NCBI GenBank assembly: GCA_900100895.1
Contig: FMTX01000011.1
Location: 122,802 to 186,801, forward strand
Length of the DNA stretch: 64,000 nt
Direction: 5' to 3'
From: Lachnospiraceae bacterium YSD2013
Lineage (GTDB): Bacteria; Bacillota; Clostridia; Lachnospirales; Lachnospiraceae
Positions 42,829 to 52,436 of this stretch are shown here, in pieces. Below the pieces are notes generated by a model, which saw nothing but the letters and a program-made list of their open reading frames with translations, ran no database searches and had not been told where the DNA came from. Positions within the stretch are counted from its first letter, which is position 1. Every line of letters begins with the position of its first letter. Position numbers and translations under genes: made by a program.

Positions 42829-43929
42829 ATGAAGAATGATTCATGTAAGAATAATAAACTGAATAATAAAGGCTTCAGCCTTGTGGAAGTGCTTGTGGCC
42901 GTGATTATACTTGCGCTTGTTGCAGGGCCTATTCTCATGGCTTTTGTAATGAGCGCGCGCTTTAATGCCCGCGCAAGGGAGACTCAGAGAGTAAGTGCTG
43001 TTGCAGAAAGCGTGATGGAAGAGTTTAAGGGTATGAGTATTGCCGATGCCAGAGTGGCGTATGGCACAGCTCCCGACGCGCTTGTTTTTGACAGAAAAGA
43101 TTTCATGGTTGAAGCGGGCTCGCTTTACTATGATGTTAGGATTGTAGCTACACCTTTTGACGATAAGAGAAAAGAGACGACGGCAGAGGTAGTTAAGCCT
43201 GCACTTATCAATCCATCAACCGATTATGTGTTCACGCAGGATATGTATCAGGACAAGACTGTTTACGACTCAATCCTTACAGAAGTGTACAACTACATTG
43301 ACGGTGTGGCTCACATTTCGGCTTCGCATCCCGAAACCACCCCATCACACCTTAAGAACAGTATTACGGTTAAAAGATATGTGACACTTACGGTTAACGG
43401 TGATGATTCAACTCAGAACGCAAGAGTGGATATTAAGTACACATATGATGTGGCAGCTTATGGCGTAGACGGGACTGTTGTTCCGGCACATTCTTTTGCT
43501 GATATAGAGTATCCCGGAACGGACAAACCCTATACCGATTTATCTTCCGTATATCTGTTCTATTCGCCCGGGTATTCGAGCCTGGCTGCGAGTGGCGTAG
43601 CTAAGATTAATGATGATTACATTACCATCAAGAACAACACATCCCGTGAAATAACAGGATATGTAGTCAAACAGGAGAATCCCATATACGGAATGAATAT
43701 TACTTCCTGTGAGACCGAATATTCTCCTCATGTATCTTTTGTGGATGTGACACCAAGACAATATGCCGAAGCTTCAGATTCGCTTGCAAGCTTCAACGCG
43801 CATGAAGATGAGAATCTTATGTACAGTTTGAAGGTTCAGGTATATGCTGACGGTTCTTACGAATCAGGCTTTACCGGTTCTCCGCTATATGAACTTAAAG
43901 GTACAATAAATTCTGACAGAGACGAGTAA
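42829..43929 (+). CDS. Type IV minor prepilin, PilV/PilI-like
   Basis: The 366-residue prepilin has the leader ending NNKLNNKG followed by FSLVEVLVAVIILALVAGPI with Phe +1 and Glu +5. The mature protein is larger than the major pilin, with a mostly beta globular domain containing repeated acidic and aromatic stretches. In gene order it corresponds to the PilV/GspI position. It overlaps the next gene in a TAATG junction (43927-43931), so the minor pilins are probably translated together in fixed ratio. Such pilins form the tip or priming complex. Confidence 0.85.
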   Translation: MKNDSCKNNKLNNKGFSLVEVLVAVIILALVAGPILMAFVMSARFNARARETQRVSAVAESVMEEFKGMSIADARVAYGTAPDALVFDRKDFMVEAGSLYYDVRIVATPFDDKRKETTAEVVKPALINPSTDYVFTQDMYQDKTVYDSILTEVYNYIDGVAHISASHPETTPSHLKNSITVKRYVTLTVNGDDSTQNARVDIKYTYDVAAYGVDGTVVPAHSFADIEYPGTDKPYTDLSSVYLFYSPGYSSLAASGVAKINDDYITIKNNTSREITGYVVKQENPIYGMNITSCETEYSPHVSFVDVTPRQYAEASDSLASFNAHEDENLMYSLKVQVYADGSYESGFTGSPLYELKGTINSDRDE

Positions 43930-44570
43930 TGAGAAAAGACAATAGACTACGTAAACTGAATAATAAAGGCTCGGCTATTGTTACTGTGTTGATTGTAATT
44001 ATCTTTATCAGTATTTTGGCAACAACTGTTTTATATCTTGCGGGAAGAAACGTTAAGATGAAAGCGACCGACAGACATACCAAGGAAAGCTTTTATGCTA
44101 CCGAGACTACGCTCGAGGAAGTCAAGGCGGGTCTTGTCAGGATTGCTTCTGACTGCTACGACAAGGCTTTTGCCGAAGTTATGAAACATTATGCCGGATC
44201 GGACAGTTCAAGCAGAAGATATCTTTTTGTACAGACATTTGTACAGTCTTTTATAGATACATGGGAACCTGAAGGTGATATTTATCCTGATATGACTGTT
44301 GCGGATTTGGTGACTAATCCGACAATGTTTGAATCTGTCGGTACATTTGATAAAAGTGAGAGAAATTCGGGAATTCTGTACATAAAAGACGTAGAAGTCT
44401 CACATACAGTAGGCGGCTATACTACAAAGATTAAAACTGACTTTGCTATCAGGGTTCCCGATGCGGAATTTGATGTCGGCGCAGATACGTCGGTGCCGGA
44501 CTCACCGGAGGCCACGAGAACAATAAATATTAATGATTGTGTATTATATACTAACTGGGAAAAACGCTAA
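43929..44570 (+). CDS. Type IV minor pilin, PilX/GspK-like, lacking Glu5
   Basis: The 213-residue protein begins with a leader LRKLNNKG then SAIVTVLIVIIFISILATTV. Position +5 is Thr rather than Glu, the hallmark of GspK/PilX-type pseudopilins, which sit at the tip of the pilus and need no contact to a subunit ahead. The mature domain contains an alpha-helical segment and a beta region. It overlaps both neighbours at TAATG junctions (43927-43931 and 44568-44572). Confidence 0.8.
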   Translation: MRKDNRLRKLNNKGSAIVTVLIVIIFISILATTVLYLAGRNVKMKATDRHTKESFYATETTLEEVKAGLVRIASDCYDKAFAEVMKHYAGSDSSSRRYLFVQTFVQSFIDTWEPEGDIYPDMTVADLVTNPTMFESVGTFDKSERNSGILYIKDVEVSHTVGGYTTKIKTDFAIRVPDAEFDVGADTSVPDSPEATRTININDCVLYTNWEKR

Positions 44571-45076
44571 TGACTAGAAAAAACGGCGGTTATTCGTTAA
44601 TTGAATTAATAGTAATTATTGCAATACTTGGTATTATTGCTGTTGGGTCGATTATCGGGCTTGGAATGATAAACGGAAAGCCTGCCGACCAATGTGCCAA
44701 TGCTCTTAAAATGACGCTTACGAGCCACAGATTATCCACTATGGGTAAAAATGAAGAAAGTACATATATGGAAATATATATGGAATCGGATGGTTCTGTG
44801 TGGATAAAAGAGGTGCTGGACGGAGTGCCGACCGTCAGCAAGGCTTGTGACAAGGGAGTTAGCGTTTCATACCATGTAAGAGGTACAGATGACGCCAATA
44901 TGGTACCGCTTAGCCCGGGCGGAACTGCTTTAAAGATAGGATTTAACAGAAGCAACGGAAGCTTCAGAGCAGGGTGTGGCGATAATATTGAGTATTTAAG
45001 AATAAGTAAAGCAACTCATTCTTTTAAACTTACTTTTTTTAATCTGACGGGGAAGGTTTTACTTGAAAGGGAATAA
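44570..45076 (+). CDS. Type IV minor prepilin, GspH/FimT-like
   Basis: The 168-residue prepilin has a short leader MTRKNGG, then YSLIELIVIIAILGIIAVGSII with Tyr +1 and Glu +5. Size and N-terminal motif fit the GspH/FimT type of minor pilin. The start overlaps the previous stop by one base. The globular part has no clear disulfide pair (cysteines are at about residues 43, 85 and 134). Its role is probably in the priming tip complex. Confidence 0.82.
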   Translation: MTRKNGGYSLIELIVIIAILGIIAVGSIIGLGMINGKPADQCANALKMTLTSHRLSTMGKNEESTYMEIYMESDGSVWIKEVLDGVPTVSKACDKGVSVSYHVRGTDDANMVPLSPGGTALKIGFNRSNGSFRAGCGDNIEYLRISKATHSFKLTFFNLTGKVLLERE

Positions 45077-45096
45077 TTTCCGCGAGGTAATGACCG

Positions 45097-47190
45097 ATGA
45101 GAATAGTTAAGAGTTTACGAAAATGCAAACTGAATAACAAGGGGTTGACGTTGGTCGAACTTATCTGTGCAATAGCTATTCTTTCTTTGGTGGGAACGGC
45201 TGTTGTCGGAATTGTGCTTGTTGCCACCAATTCGTATCAGAGAAGCGTTAGAGAAATTGAGGTTCAGCAGGAGGCTCAGTTTGCGGCCAATTTGATTGGT
45301 GACCTTCTTAAAGATGCCAAAGAAGAACCTACGGGTACAAATCCAATCACAATCAAAAAAGGCACAGATGTGTATGCGATTGAATATAAAGCCGATACCC
45401 GTACCATTTGGATTTCCGAGAATGGCGGAGCCAAGCAGCTTATGGCCGAACATGTAAACGGAATACCGACTATTACGCATGCCAGAGTAGAAGGAGTGGA
45501 GGTAGGCGATAATACATATACTATCGGGATTAACGTTAACAGAGACGGAGCGCCTAACGGACTAACCGTTTTTAATTCAAATAACGCGAGAAACCAGGAA
45601 GCAGGCTCGGCAATAGCAGTGGGAGAGGTTTCGGCTACAATCATCGGACCTTCCGAAATGGTTCTTGAGCCTAATCAGAGTCGTGCCATAGAGTGTGCTG
45701 TTGTGGGCATTACGGACCAAAGAATTAACTGGAACCTTACAGGTAATAACGACGATAATACTGTTATATCCGGTTCATCGATTTTTGTGGCGGGAGGAGA
45801 AACTTCTGACACATTGTATCTTACAGGAAATACCGCTGTCACCAAATCAGATGGCTCCCCCGCGGGAAGTACCGTAATTGTTGTGCACGTAAGAAGAGTA
45901 ACCGATATGGCGCTTACTACACAAATCTTATCGGGAAGCGATAAGATGGGTGGTGCCGTTTACAGGATTTATGCCAATGTTTCGGGTATGAATCTTAACA
46001 AAATGGCTACTATTGAGACTGATTATCTTTCTCCATACAGAGTGAATTGGACGTATGGCGCTACCATCAATGGTGTTGAAACGGATTGGAATACATATTT
46101 TCAGGTTTTAGGTACACATTCAGGCGATGGCGCAAATGAAAATTACTGTGATATTCGCCTAAAGAACAATCTTGATGTAGGACAGAAAGTATATGTATCG
46201 GCAACAGCCATGCACCCGAAAGGAAAATACCCCGGCGGCAGTAATGCCAACAAGTCGGGACTTCAATACGCATCAATTTCCAAGACGTTTTCAGTAGAGG
46301 GTGAGTCTCACCTTTATAATTGGGAGCCCGGTAACTTCTACAGAGGTTCAGAATATAATCAGGGCACGTTAGAGGAAGATACTGTAAGACAGCTTATTCG
46401 AGCACAGTACAACTTACCCAATTACGAATATCTGGTTGTTTTTAAGGAAGTCAGATACAGAGAAAGAGGCTCGGCTACATGGATTCCTTCGAACAATAAC
46501 TGGATCTTAATGAGTGAAGGCGGAAACGCTATTCGTATCAGTGAAGACAGTTGGATATTTGAGTGCGATAAGGACTACGATATTGAAATCAGATTCGGTG
46601 CCAGAACGGGAGACGGACGCAAGTACTTCCCTACATCGTTGCCTCCTTCGGCATATACCATCACAACCGGTCTTGAGCATGCGAAGTTAAGATTTAACGT
46701 AAGTTCCGATAAGTTCAATGAAACAGGTATTTACGGTTACGGGCCTCAGACCAATCCCATCAAAATGAGCGCCGGAACAAGTCTTAAGTTTAATGTCAAT
46801 CCGGATGAAAAGAATAAGCAGGCTGAAACCGGTATTAGATGGGAGAGATTCAACCAGAGTTTGATTATTAAGGTTCAAAGGCTTGACGGATCCACATGGA
46901 AAGATGTAAATCTTAAGTATAAGCAGGAACAAGGTGATGCCGAAGTGAGAGTCAATGTAGACAACCCCTCACATATGGCGGAGATGGATACATACGATAA
47001 GGCATTTACTATCTATCGAAAGGGAACATATCGAATCCTGGTTGGTATCGGAAGCGAGACCGGAGGACATGAGCTTAAGTTAAGAGTTTACAATGAAGGC
47101 GCAAGGAGATTCGAAGACAGAAACAATATGAACTATCATCTCTGGAATGAAGCGACCGGCGAAGCTATTTTCTACATAAAAGTTGAATAG
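45097..47190 (+). CDS. Large type IV minor prepilin, PilW/GspJ-like with Ig-like and extra domains
   Basis: The 697-residue protein has a leader ending CKLNNKG, then LTLVELICAIAILSLVGTAVVG with Leu +1 and Glu +5. It is far larger than usual PilW/GspJ pilins (200-350 residues). Residues 1-180 are pilin-like. About 185-290 look like a bacterial Ig-like (BIG2-type) domain (MVLEPNQSRAIECAVVGITD). The remainder, about 290-697, is a beta-rich region without recognised motif. A large C-terminal module on a tip pilin could be an adhesin, but that is inference. It is the last gene of the pilus locus. Confidence 0.82.
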   Translation: MRIVKSLRKCKLNNKGLTLVELICAIAILSLVGTAVVGIVLVATNSYQRSVREIEVQQEAQFAANLIGDLLKDAKEEPTGTNPITIKKGTDVYAIEYKADTRTIWISENGGAKQLMAEHVNGIPTITHARVEGVEVGDNTYTIGINVNRDGAPNGLTVFNSNNARNQEAGSAIAVGEVSATIIGPSEMVLEPNQSRAIECAVVGITDQRINWNLTGNNDDNTVISGSSIFVAGGETSDTLYLTGNTAVTKSDGSPAGSTVIVVHVRRVTDMALTTQILSGSDKMGGAVYRIYANVSGMNLNKMATIETDYLSPYRVNWTYGATINGVETDWNTYFQVLGTHSGDGANENYCDIRLKNNLDVGQKVYVSATAMHPKGKYPGGSNANKSGLQYASISKTFSVEGESHLYNWEPGNFYRGSEYNQGTLEEDTVRQLIRAQYNLPNYEYLVVFKEVRYRERGSATWIPSNNNWILMSEGGNAIRISEDSWIFECDKDYDIEIRFGARTGDGRKYFPTSLPPSAYTITTGLEHAKLRFNVSSDKFNETGIYGYGPQTNPIKMSAGTSLKFNVNPDEKNKQAETGIRWERFNQSLIIKVQRLDGSTWKDVNLKYKQEQGDAEVRVNVDNPSHMAEMDTYDKAFTIYRKGTYRILVGIGSETGGHELKLRVYNEGARRFEDRNNMNYHLWNEATGEAIFYIKVE

Positions 47191-47200
47191 TGTTAATTGC

Positions 47201-47234
47201 GGCTTGGTATTATGCATAGTACCAAGCCCTTTTA
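47201..47234 (+). terminator. Intrinsic terminator after the pilus locus
   Basis: GGCTTGGTA (47201-47209) pairs with TACCAAGCC (47220-47228) around a 10-base loop, followed by CTTTT. It lies 11 bases after the last pilin gene. Confidence 0.87.
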
Positions 47235-47260
47235 ATACTCTTTCTTTGGCGCAAAAGCAA

Positions 47261-47289
47261 TTGACATGAAAGGCCGTGAAAGGTATACT
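47261..47289 (+). promoter_or_regulatory. Sigma-A type promoter for gpmI
   Basis: A perfect TTGACA (47261-47266) and TATACT (47284-47289) are spaced by 17 bases, 51 bases before the gpmI start. Confidence 0.85.
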
Positions 47290-47339
47290 TGTTACGGTTT
47301 GTAATCAGTAAATATTTATAGTTTGAGAGGAATAGATAA

Positions 47340-48902
47340 ATGGCTAAGAAACCTGCAGTTTTATTGATACTTGACGGTTACGGTCTTAACGACAAGACCG
47401 AAGGCAATGCAGTAGCACTTGCCAAGACACCCGTTATGGACAGACTTATGAAGGAATATCCTTTTGTTAAGGGTAATGCATCCGGCATGGCAGTAGGTCT
47501 TCCCGACGGTCAGATGGGTAACTCAGAGGTAGGTCACCTTAATATGGGCGCCGGCCGCATCGTATATCAGGAGCTTACTCGTATTACCAAGGAGATTCAG
47601 GACGGAACCTTCTTTGAGAACGAAGCTTTACTTAAGGCTGTTAACAACTGTAAGAAGAATAACAGCTCACTTCATATGTACGGACTTTTGTCCGACGGCG
47701 GTGTACATTCACACAACACTCACTTATACGGACTTTTGGAGCTTGCCAAGAGAAACGGACTTGAGAAGGTTTATGTACATGCATTCTTAGACGGACGTGA
47801 CACTCCTCCCGCAAGCGGTAAGGATTATGTGGCTCAGCTTGAGGAAGAGATGAAGAAAATCGGCGTAGGCGAAGTTGCTACAGTCAGCGGCCGTTACTAC
47901 GCTATGGACAGAGACAATAACTATGACAGAGTGGAAGTTGCATATAACGCTCTTACCAAGGGCGAGGGCGTAGAGGCCGCAAGTGCTACCGCAGGCATCC
48001 AGGCTTCTTACGACGAAGGCGTTACAGACGAATTTGTTAAGCCCATGGTAGTTAAGAAGAACGGTGCTCCCGTTGCTACCATTAAGGACGGAGATTCCAT
48101 TATTTTCTTTAACTTCCGTCCCGACCGTGCACGTGAGATTACCAGAGCATTCTGCGATGATGATTTCAAGGGCTTTAACAGAGGCAAGAGACTTGATGTT
48201 ACATACGTATGCTTCTCTGACTACGACCCTACAATTGCCAATAAGGACGTTGCTTTCCACAAGATTTCCGTTACCAATACTTTCGGTGAGTGGCTTGCGG
48301 CTAAGGGCATGAAGCAGGCTCGTATCGCCGAGACAGAGAAGTATGCTCACGTAACATTCTTCTTTAACGGTGGCGTTGAGACCCCCAATAAGGACGAAGA
48401 GCGTATCCTTGTTAATTCACCCAAGTATATTCCCACATACGACAAGAAGCCTCGTATGAGCGCTTACACCGTATGTGATAAGCTTAGCGAAGCGATTTCC
48501 AAGAAGAACGAAGACGGTTCCGCATTCTACGACGTAATCATCTGTAACTTTGCTAACCCCGACATGGTAGGCCACACAGGTGTGCTTAATTCCGCAATCG
48601 AGGCTATTGAAGTAATTGATAAGTGCGTAGGCGAAGTAGTAGATCTTATCAAGGAACACGACGGTGTAATGTTCATCTGTGCCGACCACGGTAACGCTGA
48701 ACAGCTCATCGATTATGAGACAGGCGAGCCTTTCACCGCTCATACCACCAACCCTGTTCCTTTCATCCTTGTTAACTACGATCCTTCTTACACATTAAGA
48801 GAGGGCGGATGCCTTGCAGACATCGTTCCCACCCTTATTGAGTGCATGGGCGAGACCCAGCCTGCAGAGATGACAGGTAAGAGCTTGCTTATCAAAAAGT
48901 AA
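47340..48902 (+). CDS. gpmI: 2,3-bisphosphoglycerate-independent phosphoglycerate mutase
   Basis: The 520-residue metalloenzyme of the alkaline phosphatase superfamily interconverts 3- and 2-phosphoglycerate with two Mn ions. The N-terminal metal site (ILLILDGYG) and the phospho-serine S62 in QMGNSEVGHLNMGAGR are present, as is the late metal motif CADHGNAEQL and TAHTTNPVPF. A GAGAGGAA site and its own promoter precede it. Codon choice is again biased like the gap operon. It is followed by secG after 98 bases. Confidence 0.97.
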   Translation: MAKKPAVLLILDGYGLNDKTEGNAVALAKTPVMDRLMKEYPFVKGNASGMAVGLPDGQMGNSEVGHLNMGAGRIVYQELTRITKEIQDGTFFENEALLKAVNNCKKNNSSLHMYGLLSDGGVHSHNTHLYGLLELAKRNGLEKVYVHAFLDGRDTPPASGKDYVAQLEEEMKKIGVGEVATVSGRYYAMDRDNNYDRVEVAYNALTKGEGVEAASATAGIQASYDEGVTDEFVKPMVVKKNGAPVATIKDGDSIIFFNFRPDRAREITRAFCDDDFKGFNRGKRLDVTYVCFSDYDPTIANKDVAFHKISVTNTFGEWLAAKGMKQARIAETEKYAHVTFFFNGGVETPNKDEERILVNSPKYIPTYDKKPRMSAYTVCDKLSEAISKKNEDGSAFYDVIICNFANPDMVGHTGVLNSAIEAIEVIDKCVGEVVDLIKEHDGVMFICADHGNAEQLIDYETGEPFTAHTTNPVPFILVNYDPSYTLREGGCLADIVPTLIECMGETQPAEMTGKSLLIKK

Positions 48903-48905
48903 TGC

Positions 48906-48934
48906 TTGATTTAGTAAGATTTGTGTGGTAACAT
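48906..48934 (+). promoter_or_regulatory. Probable promoter for secG
   Basis: TTGATT (48906-48911) and TAACAT (48929-48934), spaced 17 bases, lie directly after the gpmI stop and 67 bases before secG. No terminator separates gpmI from secG. Confidence 0.55.
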
Positions 48935-49000
48935 ACATAATGCTTGGCATTGGAAGATAATCTTCTTTTGCCGAATGAGCCGTATTTGGAGGTGTACTAA

Positions 49001-49240
49001 ATGGCTGCATTGAGAATTGTTGTAACAATAGTATTTATAGTGGTTTCTTTAGCACTTTTGGTTGTTGTACTTATGCAGGAAGGTAAGTCTGCAGGACTTG
49101 GCGCTATTTCAGGCGCAGCTGAGACATACTGGGGCAAGGCTAAGGGTAAGAGCATGGAAGGCATGCTTCAGAAGGTTACCAAGATCCTTGCAACTTTATT
49201 CATCGTACTTGCTGCAATTCTTAACATCGGAAAGTTTTAA
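49001..49240 (+). CDS. secG: Preprotein translocase subunit SecG
   Basis: The 79-residue protein has two hydrophobic segments (about 5-23 and 57-76) joined by the conserved cytoplasmic loop LMQEGKSAGLGAISGAAETYWGK, diagnostic of SecG. It is the small auxiliary subunit of the SecYEG channel. A strong TTGGAGG site lies about 9 bases upstream. The arrangement secG-rnr-smpB-ssrA is the standard one in Firmicutes. Confidence 0.97.
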   Translation: MAALRIVVTIVFIVVSLALLVVVLMQEGKSAGLGAISGAAETYWGKAKGKSMEGMLQKVTKILATLFIVLAAILNIGKF

Positions 49241-49254
49241 GGATTAAACATTTT

Positions 49255-49287
49255 AGGCCACTCGATAGATTCGGGTGGTCTTTTTTT
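49255..49287 (+). terminator. Intrinsic terminator between secG and rnr
   Basis: GGCCACTCGA (49257-49266) pairs imperfectly with TTCGGGTGGTC (49270-49280), followed by seven T residues. It ends secG transcription, and a TATAAT (49289-49294) follows immediately. Confidence 0.82.
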
Positions 49288-49300
49288 GTATAATGGTGAT

Positions 49301-51541
49301 ATGGAAGAAAGTAAGAGAGATAAGAGAAAGAAATTAATAACTGAATTATTCAAAGACGATTTATACTCGCCCATGAAGCGTAAGGAACTTGCAATATTCA
49401 TGCAGGTTACCGAGGACAATCGTTCGGAATTTGATTCGATAATAGATGAGCTTATAAACGAAGGCGTTATAGAGCAGACCAAGCGCGGTAAGCTGGTGCT
49501 TAGGGATGTTAAGGCTTCTGACGGCGCTAAGGCTGAGAAGGGAGCTCGGAAGGCTGCAGGTGCGTCTTCTTTGTCCTATACCGGTACGTATATCGGTAAT
49601 GCGAGAGGCTTTGGATTCGTGGAAGTAGAGGGGCTTGGCGAGGATTTGTTTGTGTCCGAAGGGGATTCTTTGAACGCTTGTCACGGTGATACTGTGCGCG
49701 TTGAGATTCTTAACGGCGGCAGAAAGCGTGGCGCGAGACTTGAGGCCAAGGTTGTCGAGGTTGTAGCCCGTAGCAATGACGCTATCGTAGGTACGTATCA
49801 GGCATCCAAGAACTACGGATTCGTAGTTACGGACAATTCCAAGTTTTCAAGCGACATATTCATTGCCAAAGAAAACTCCATGGGAGCCGTGGACGGTCAC
49901 AAGGTCATGGTCGAGATTAAGGACTACGGTGACGCAAGACACAATCCCGAGGGTAAGATTGTACGTATTATCGGTCATGCCAACGATCCGGGAGTGGATA
50001 TACTGTCGATTGCGCTTGCTTTTGGCATAGAGAGCGAGTTCCCGGAGAAGGTCCTTAATCAGGCTGAGTCTATGAATAAGCCCGTGAGCGAGGCTGATAT
50101 GCTCGGTCGAAGCGATTATCGTGACATGGTCATGGTGACGATTGACGGTGAGGACTCTAAGGATCTTGACGATGCCGTAAGCCTTTCCATGGAAGGCGAG
50201 GATTATGTGCTCGGCGTTCATATAGCGGACGTGGCCAATTATGTGCAGGAGAGCTCAGCACTTGACCGTGAGGCCATTAAGCGCGGCACGAGTGTGTATC
50301 TTGCGGACAGAGTTATTCCTATGCTTCCACATGCGCTTAGTAACGGTATTTGCTCGCTTAACGAGGGCGAGGACAGGCTTGCTTTGTCATGCATTATGAA
50401 GATTGATAAGAGCGGGCGTGTTAAGGATTATTCGATAGAAGAGTCTGTGGTGAATATCAATCACAGAATGACTTATACAGCGGTTAAGGCCATTATTGAG
50501 GACAATGACGCGGAGACGATAGATAAGTATTCCGATGTTGCGCCCATGCTTATGAAGATGCAGGAGTTATCGCTTATTCTCAGGGCTAAGCGTGAGAAGC
50601 GTGGCGCGGTGGACTTTGATTTCCCCGAGACCAAGCTTGTGCTGGATAAAGAAGGTGTGCCTGTAGAGATTAAGCCTTACGACAGAAACGAAGCCACCAA
50701 GCTTATCGAAAGCTTCATGCTTGCGGCCAATGAAACCGTTGCACAGCATTTCTACTGGCAGGAGATTCCTTTCCTTTACCGTATTCATGAAAATCCGGAC
50801 GAGGAGAAGATTAAAAAGCTTTGTACGTTCATCAAGAACTTCGGATATTATATTAAGTCGGCGGGTGAAGATGTGCATCCCAAGGAATTCCAGAAGTTAC
50901 TCCATCGCGTAGAGGGTACCAAGGAAGAGCCTTTGATAGCGCGATTAACACTTCGTTCCATGCAGCAGGCCAAGTATTCGACGGATTGCCTCGGGCATTT
51001 CGGACTGGCATGTGAGTATTATACGCACTTTACATCGCCCATAAGACGTTATCCTGACCTTCAGATTCACAGAATCATTAAGGACAGCCTTCGTAACCGT
51101 CTTAACGACCGCAAGAAGGAGCATTACGCGTCGATATTGCCTGAGGTGGCTGTTTCTACCAGTCGCGCCGAGAGACGCGCTGACGAGGCCGAGAGAGAGA
51201 CTGTTAAACTTAAGAAGGCTCAGTATATGTCTTCACGCATCGGTGAGATATACGAAGGCGTTATCAGTGGTGTCACAAACTGGGGCATCTATGTAGAGCT
51301 TGAGAATACCGTTGAGGGTCTTGTGCATGTATCGTCGCTTCGTGGATATTATCGCTTCGACGAGGCCAATTATGAATTGGTCGGTGAGGATACCGGTATT
51401 GTGTACAGACTCGGTGAGCGTGTGAAGGTTATGGTTCATGATGTGGACCTTGCACTTCGTACCGTAGACTTCATCATTGCCGACTTCGAAGAGGGCAGCA
51501 AGACGCATGATTTTTACAGGAACGGAAGAAAGTTAAAATAA
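49301..51541 (+). CDS. rnr: Ribonuclease R
   Basis: The 746-residue 3'-5' exoribonuclease has an N-terminal winged helix (about 8-70), two cold-shock domains (about 90-230), the RNB catalytic domain with DSKDLDDAVSL (metal-binding Asps) and HIADVANYV, and a C-terminal S1 domain (residues about 640-725, GVISGVTNWGIYVELENTVEG). It degrades structured RNA and, with tmRNA and SmpB, the messages of stalled ribosomes. I chose the ATG at 49301; it lies six bases after a TATAAT and lacks a clear binding site, so the transcript may be leaderless. A TTG at 49286 would extend the frame through that promoter. Confidence 0.94.
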   Translation: MEESKRDKRKKLITELFKDDLYSPMKRKELAIFMQVTEDNRSEFDSIIDELINEGVIEQTKRGKLVLRDVKASDGAKAEKGARKAAGASSLSYTGTYIGNARGFGFVEVEGLGEDLFVSEGDSLNACHGDTVRVEILNGGRKRGARLEAKVVEVVARSNDAIVGTYQASKNYGFVVTDNSKFSSDIFIAKENSMGAVDGHKVMVEIKDYGDARHNPEGKIVRIIGHANDPGVDILSIALAFGIESEFPEKVLNQAESMNKPVSEADMLGRSDYRDMVMVTIDGEDSKDLDDAVSLSMEGEDYVLGVHIADVANYVQESSALDREAIKRGTSVYLADRVIPMLPHALSNGICSLNEGEDRLALSCIMKIDKSGRVKDYSIEESVVNINHRMTYTAVKAIIEDNDAETIDKYSDVAPMLMKMQELSLILRAKREKRGAVDFDFPETKLVLDKEGVPVEIKPYDRNEATKLIESFMLAANETVAQHFYWQEIPFLYRIHENPDEEKIKKLCTFIKNFGYYIKSAGEDVHPKEFQKLLHRVEGTKEEPLIARLTLRSMQQAKYSTDCLGHFGLACEYYTHFTSPIRRYPDLQIHRIIKDSLRNRLNDRKKEHYASILPEVAVSTSRAERRADEAERETVKLKKAQYMSSRIGEIYEGVISGVTNWGIYVELENTVEGLVHVSSLRGYYRFDEANYELVGEDTGIVYRLGERVKVMVHDVDLALRTVDFIIADFEEGSKTHDFYRNGRKLK

Positions 51542-51620
51542 TAAAAATTTTAACTGTGAGTTTATTTACTTTTTTCTTTTTCCATACTAAGATAGTCTAT
51601 GTTGAAAAGAGGTGAGTTGA

Positions 51621-52088
51621 GTGGCTAAGTCAGAGCCTCGTAAGCTTGTATGCAATAATAAGAAAGCTTACCATGATTATTTCATAGAGGAGAAATTCGA
51701 GGCTGGGTTAGAACTCTTCGGTACGGAGGTTAAGTCGCTCAGACTCGGTAAATGTTCTGTCAAGGAATCTTTTATAAGAATTGACAAGGGTGAGGTATAC
51801 GCTTACGGAATGCATATAACTCCTTACGAAATGGGTAACATATTCAACAAAGACCCGCTTCGTCCCAAGAAGTTATTGCTCCATAAGAGCGAGATACTTA
51901 AGCTTCTTACCAAGATATCCGAAAAAGGATATACACTGGTACCCCTTGAGGTCTACTTCAAGGACGGTCGCGCCAAGATGGAGTTCGGCCTTTGCAAAGG
52001 TAAGAAACTCTACGACAAGCGCGAAGACACTGCCAAGAAAGATTTAAGACGTGAGCTCGAGAGAGACTTCAAGGTCAAGAATCTTTAA
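51621..52088 (+). CDS. smpB: SsrA-binding protein SmpB
   Basis: The 155-residue protein uses a GTG start with an AAAAGAGGTG site. It has the SmpB beta-barrel motifs: [38 protein letters not shown] and a C-terminal basic tail ([17 protein letters not shown]) that enters the mRNA channel. SmpB delivers tmRNA to stalled ribosomes. It lies 9 bases before the tmRNA gene, the usual pairing, and 79 bases after rnr. Confidence 0.97.
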   Translation: MAKSEPRKLVCNNKKAYHDYFIEEKFEAGLELFGTEVKSLRLGKCSVKESFIRIDKGEVYAYGMHITPYEMGNIFNKDPLRPKKLLLHKSEILKLLTKISEKGYTLVPLEVYFKDGRAKMEFGLCKGKKLYDKREDTAKKDLRRELERDFKVKNL

Positions 52089-52097
52089 ATAAATCAC

Positions 52098-52435
52098 GGG
52101 GCAGTCAAGGTTTCGACGGGGATTTTGAAGCCGGAGAAGCGAGCCGCATGGTGATGCGTTAAATGGCCAAATTAAAATTAAACGCTAACGAAAATTTAGC
52201 ATACGCTGCCTAATGACAGCAGTCGGCTCTAGTGCACTCACACACTAGAATCCCGGCTTCGACTATGTGAGAAACGACACGTGCAAAGCTTTGAGCACGC
52301 GGGCGTATTATGAAGCTACCAAGACCCTTAGGGTGCATGCTCTCGACCGGTTGCGGGAATCTTAAATAACATGCTACGCTCGTAGAAGGACGGGGGATGG
52401 ATTTTCGGACATGGGTTCGACTCCCATCTGCTCCA
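52098..52435 (+). ncRNA. ssrA: Transfer-messenger RNA (tmRNA)
   Basis: This 338-base one-piece tmRNA has the 5' acceptor strand GGGGCAG pairing with CTGCTCC at the 3' end, including the G3-U70 wobble recognised by alanyl-tRNA synthetase. The T arm (ATGGGTTCGACTCCCAT) is normal. The tag frame reads GCT AAC GAA AAT TTA GCA TAC GCT GCC TAA, giving the tag ANENLAYAA, ending in the AA degradation signal. The 3' CCA is not encoded (bases after the discriminator A are TAC). smpB is immediately upstream and a strong terminator immediately downstream. Confidence 0.96.
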
Positions 52436-52436
52436 T

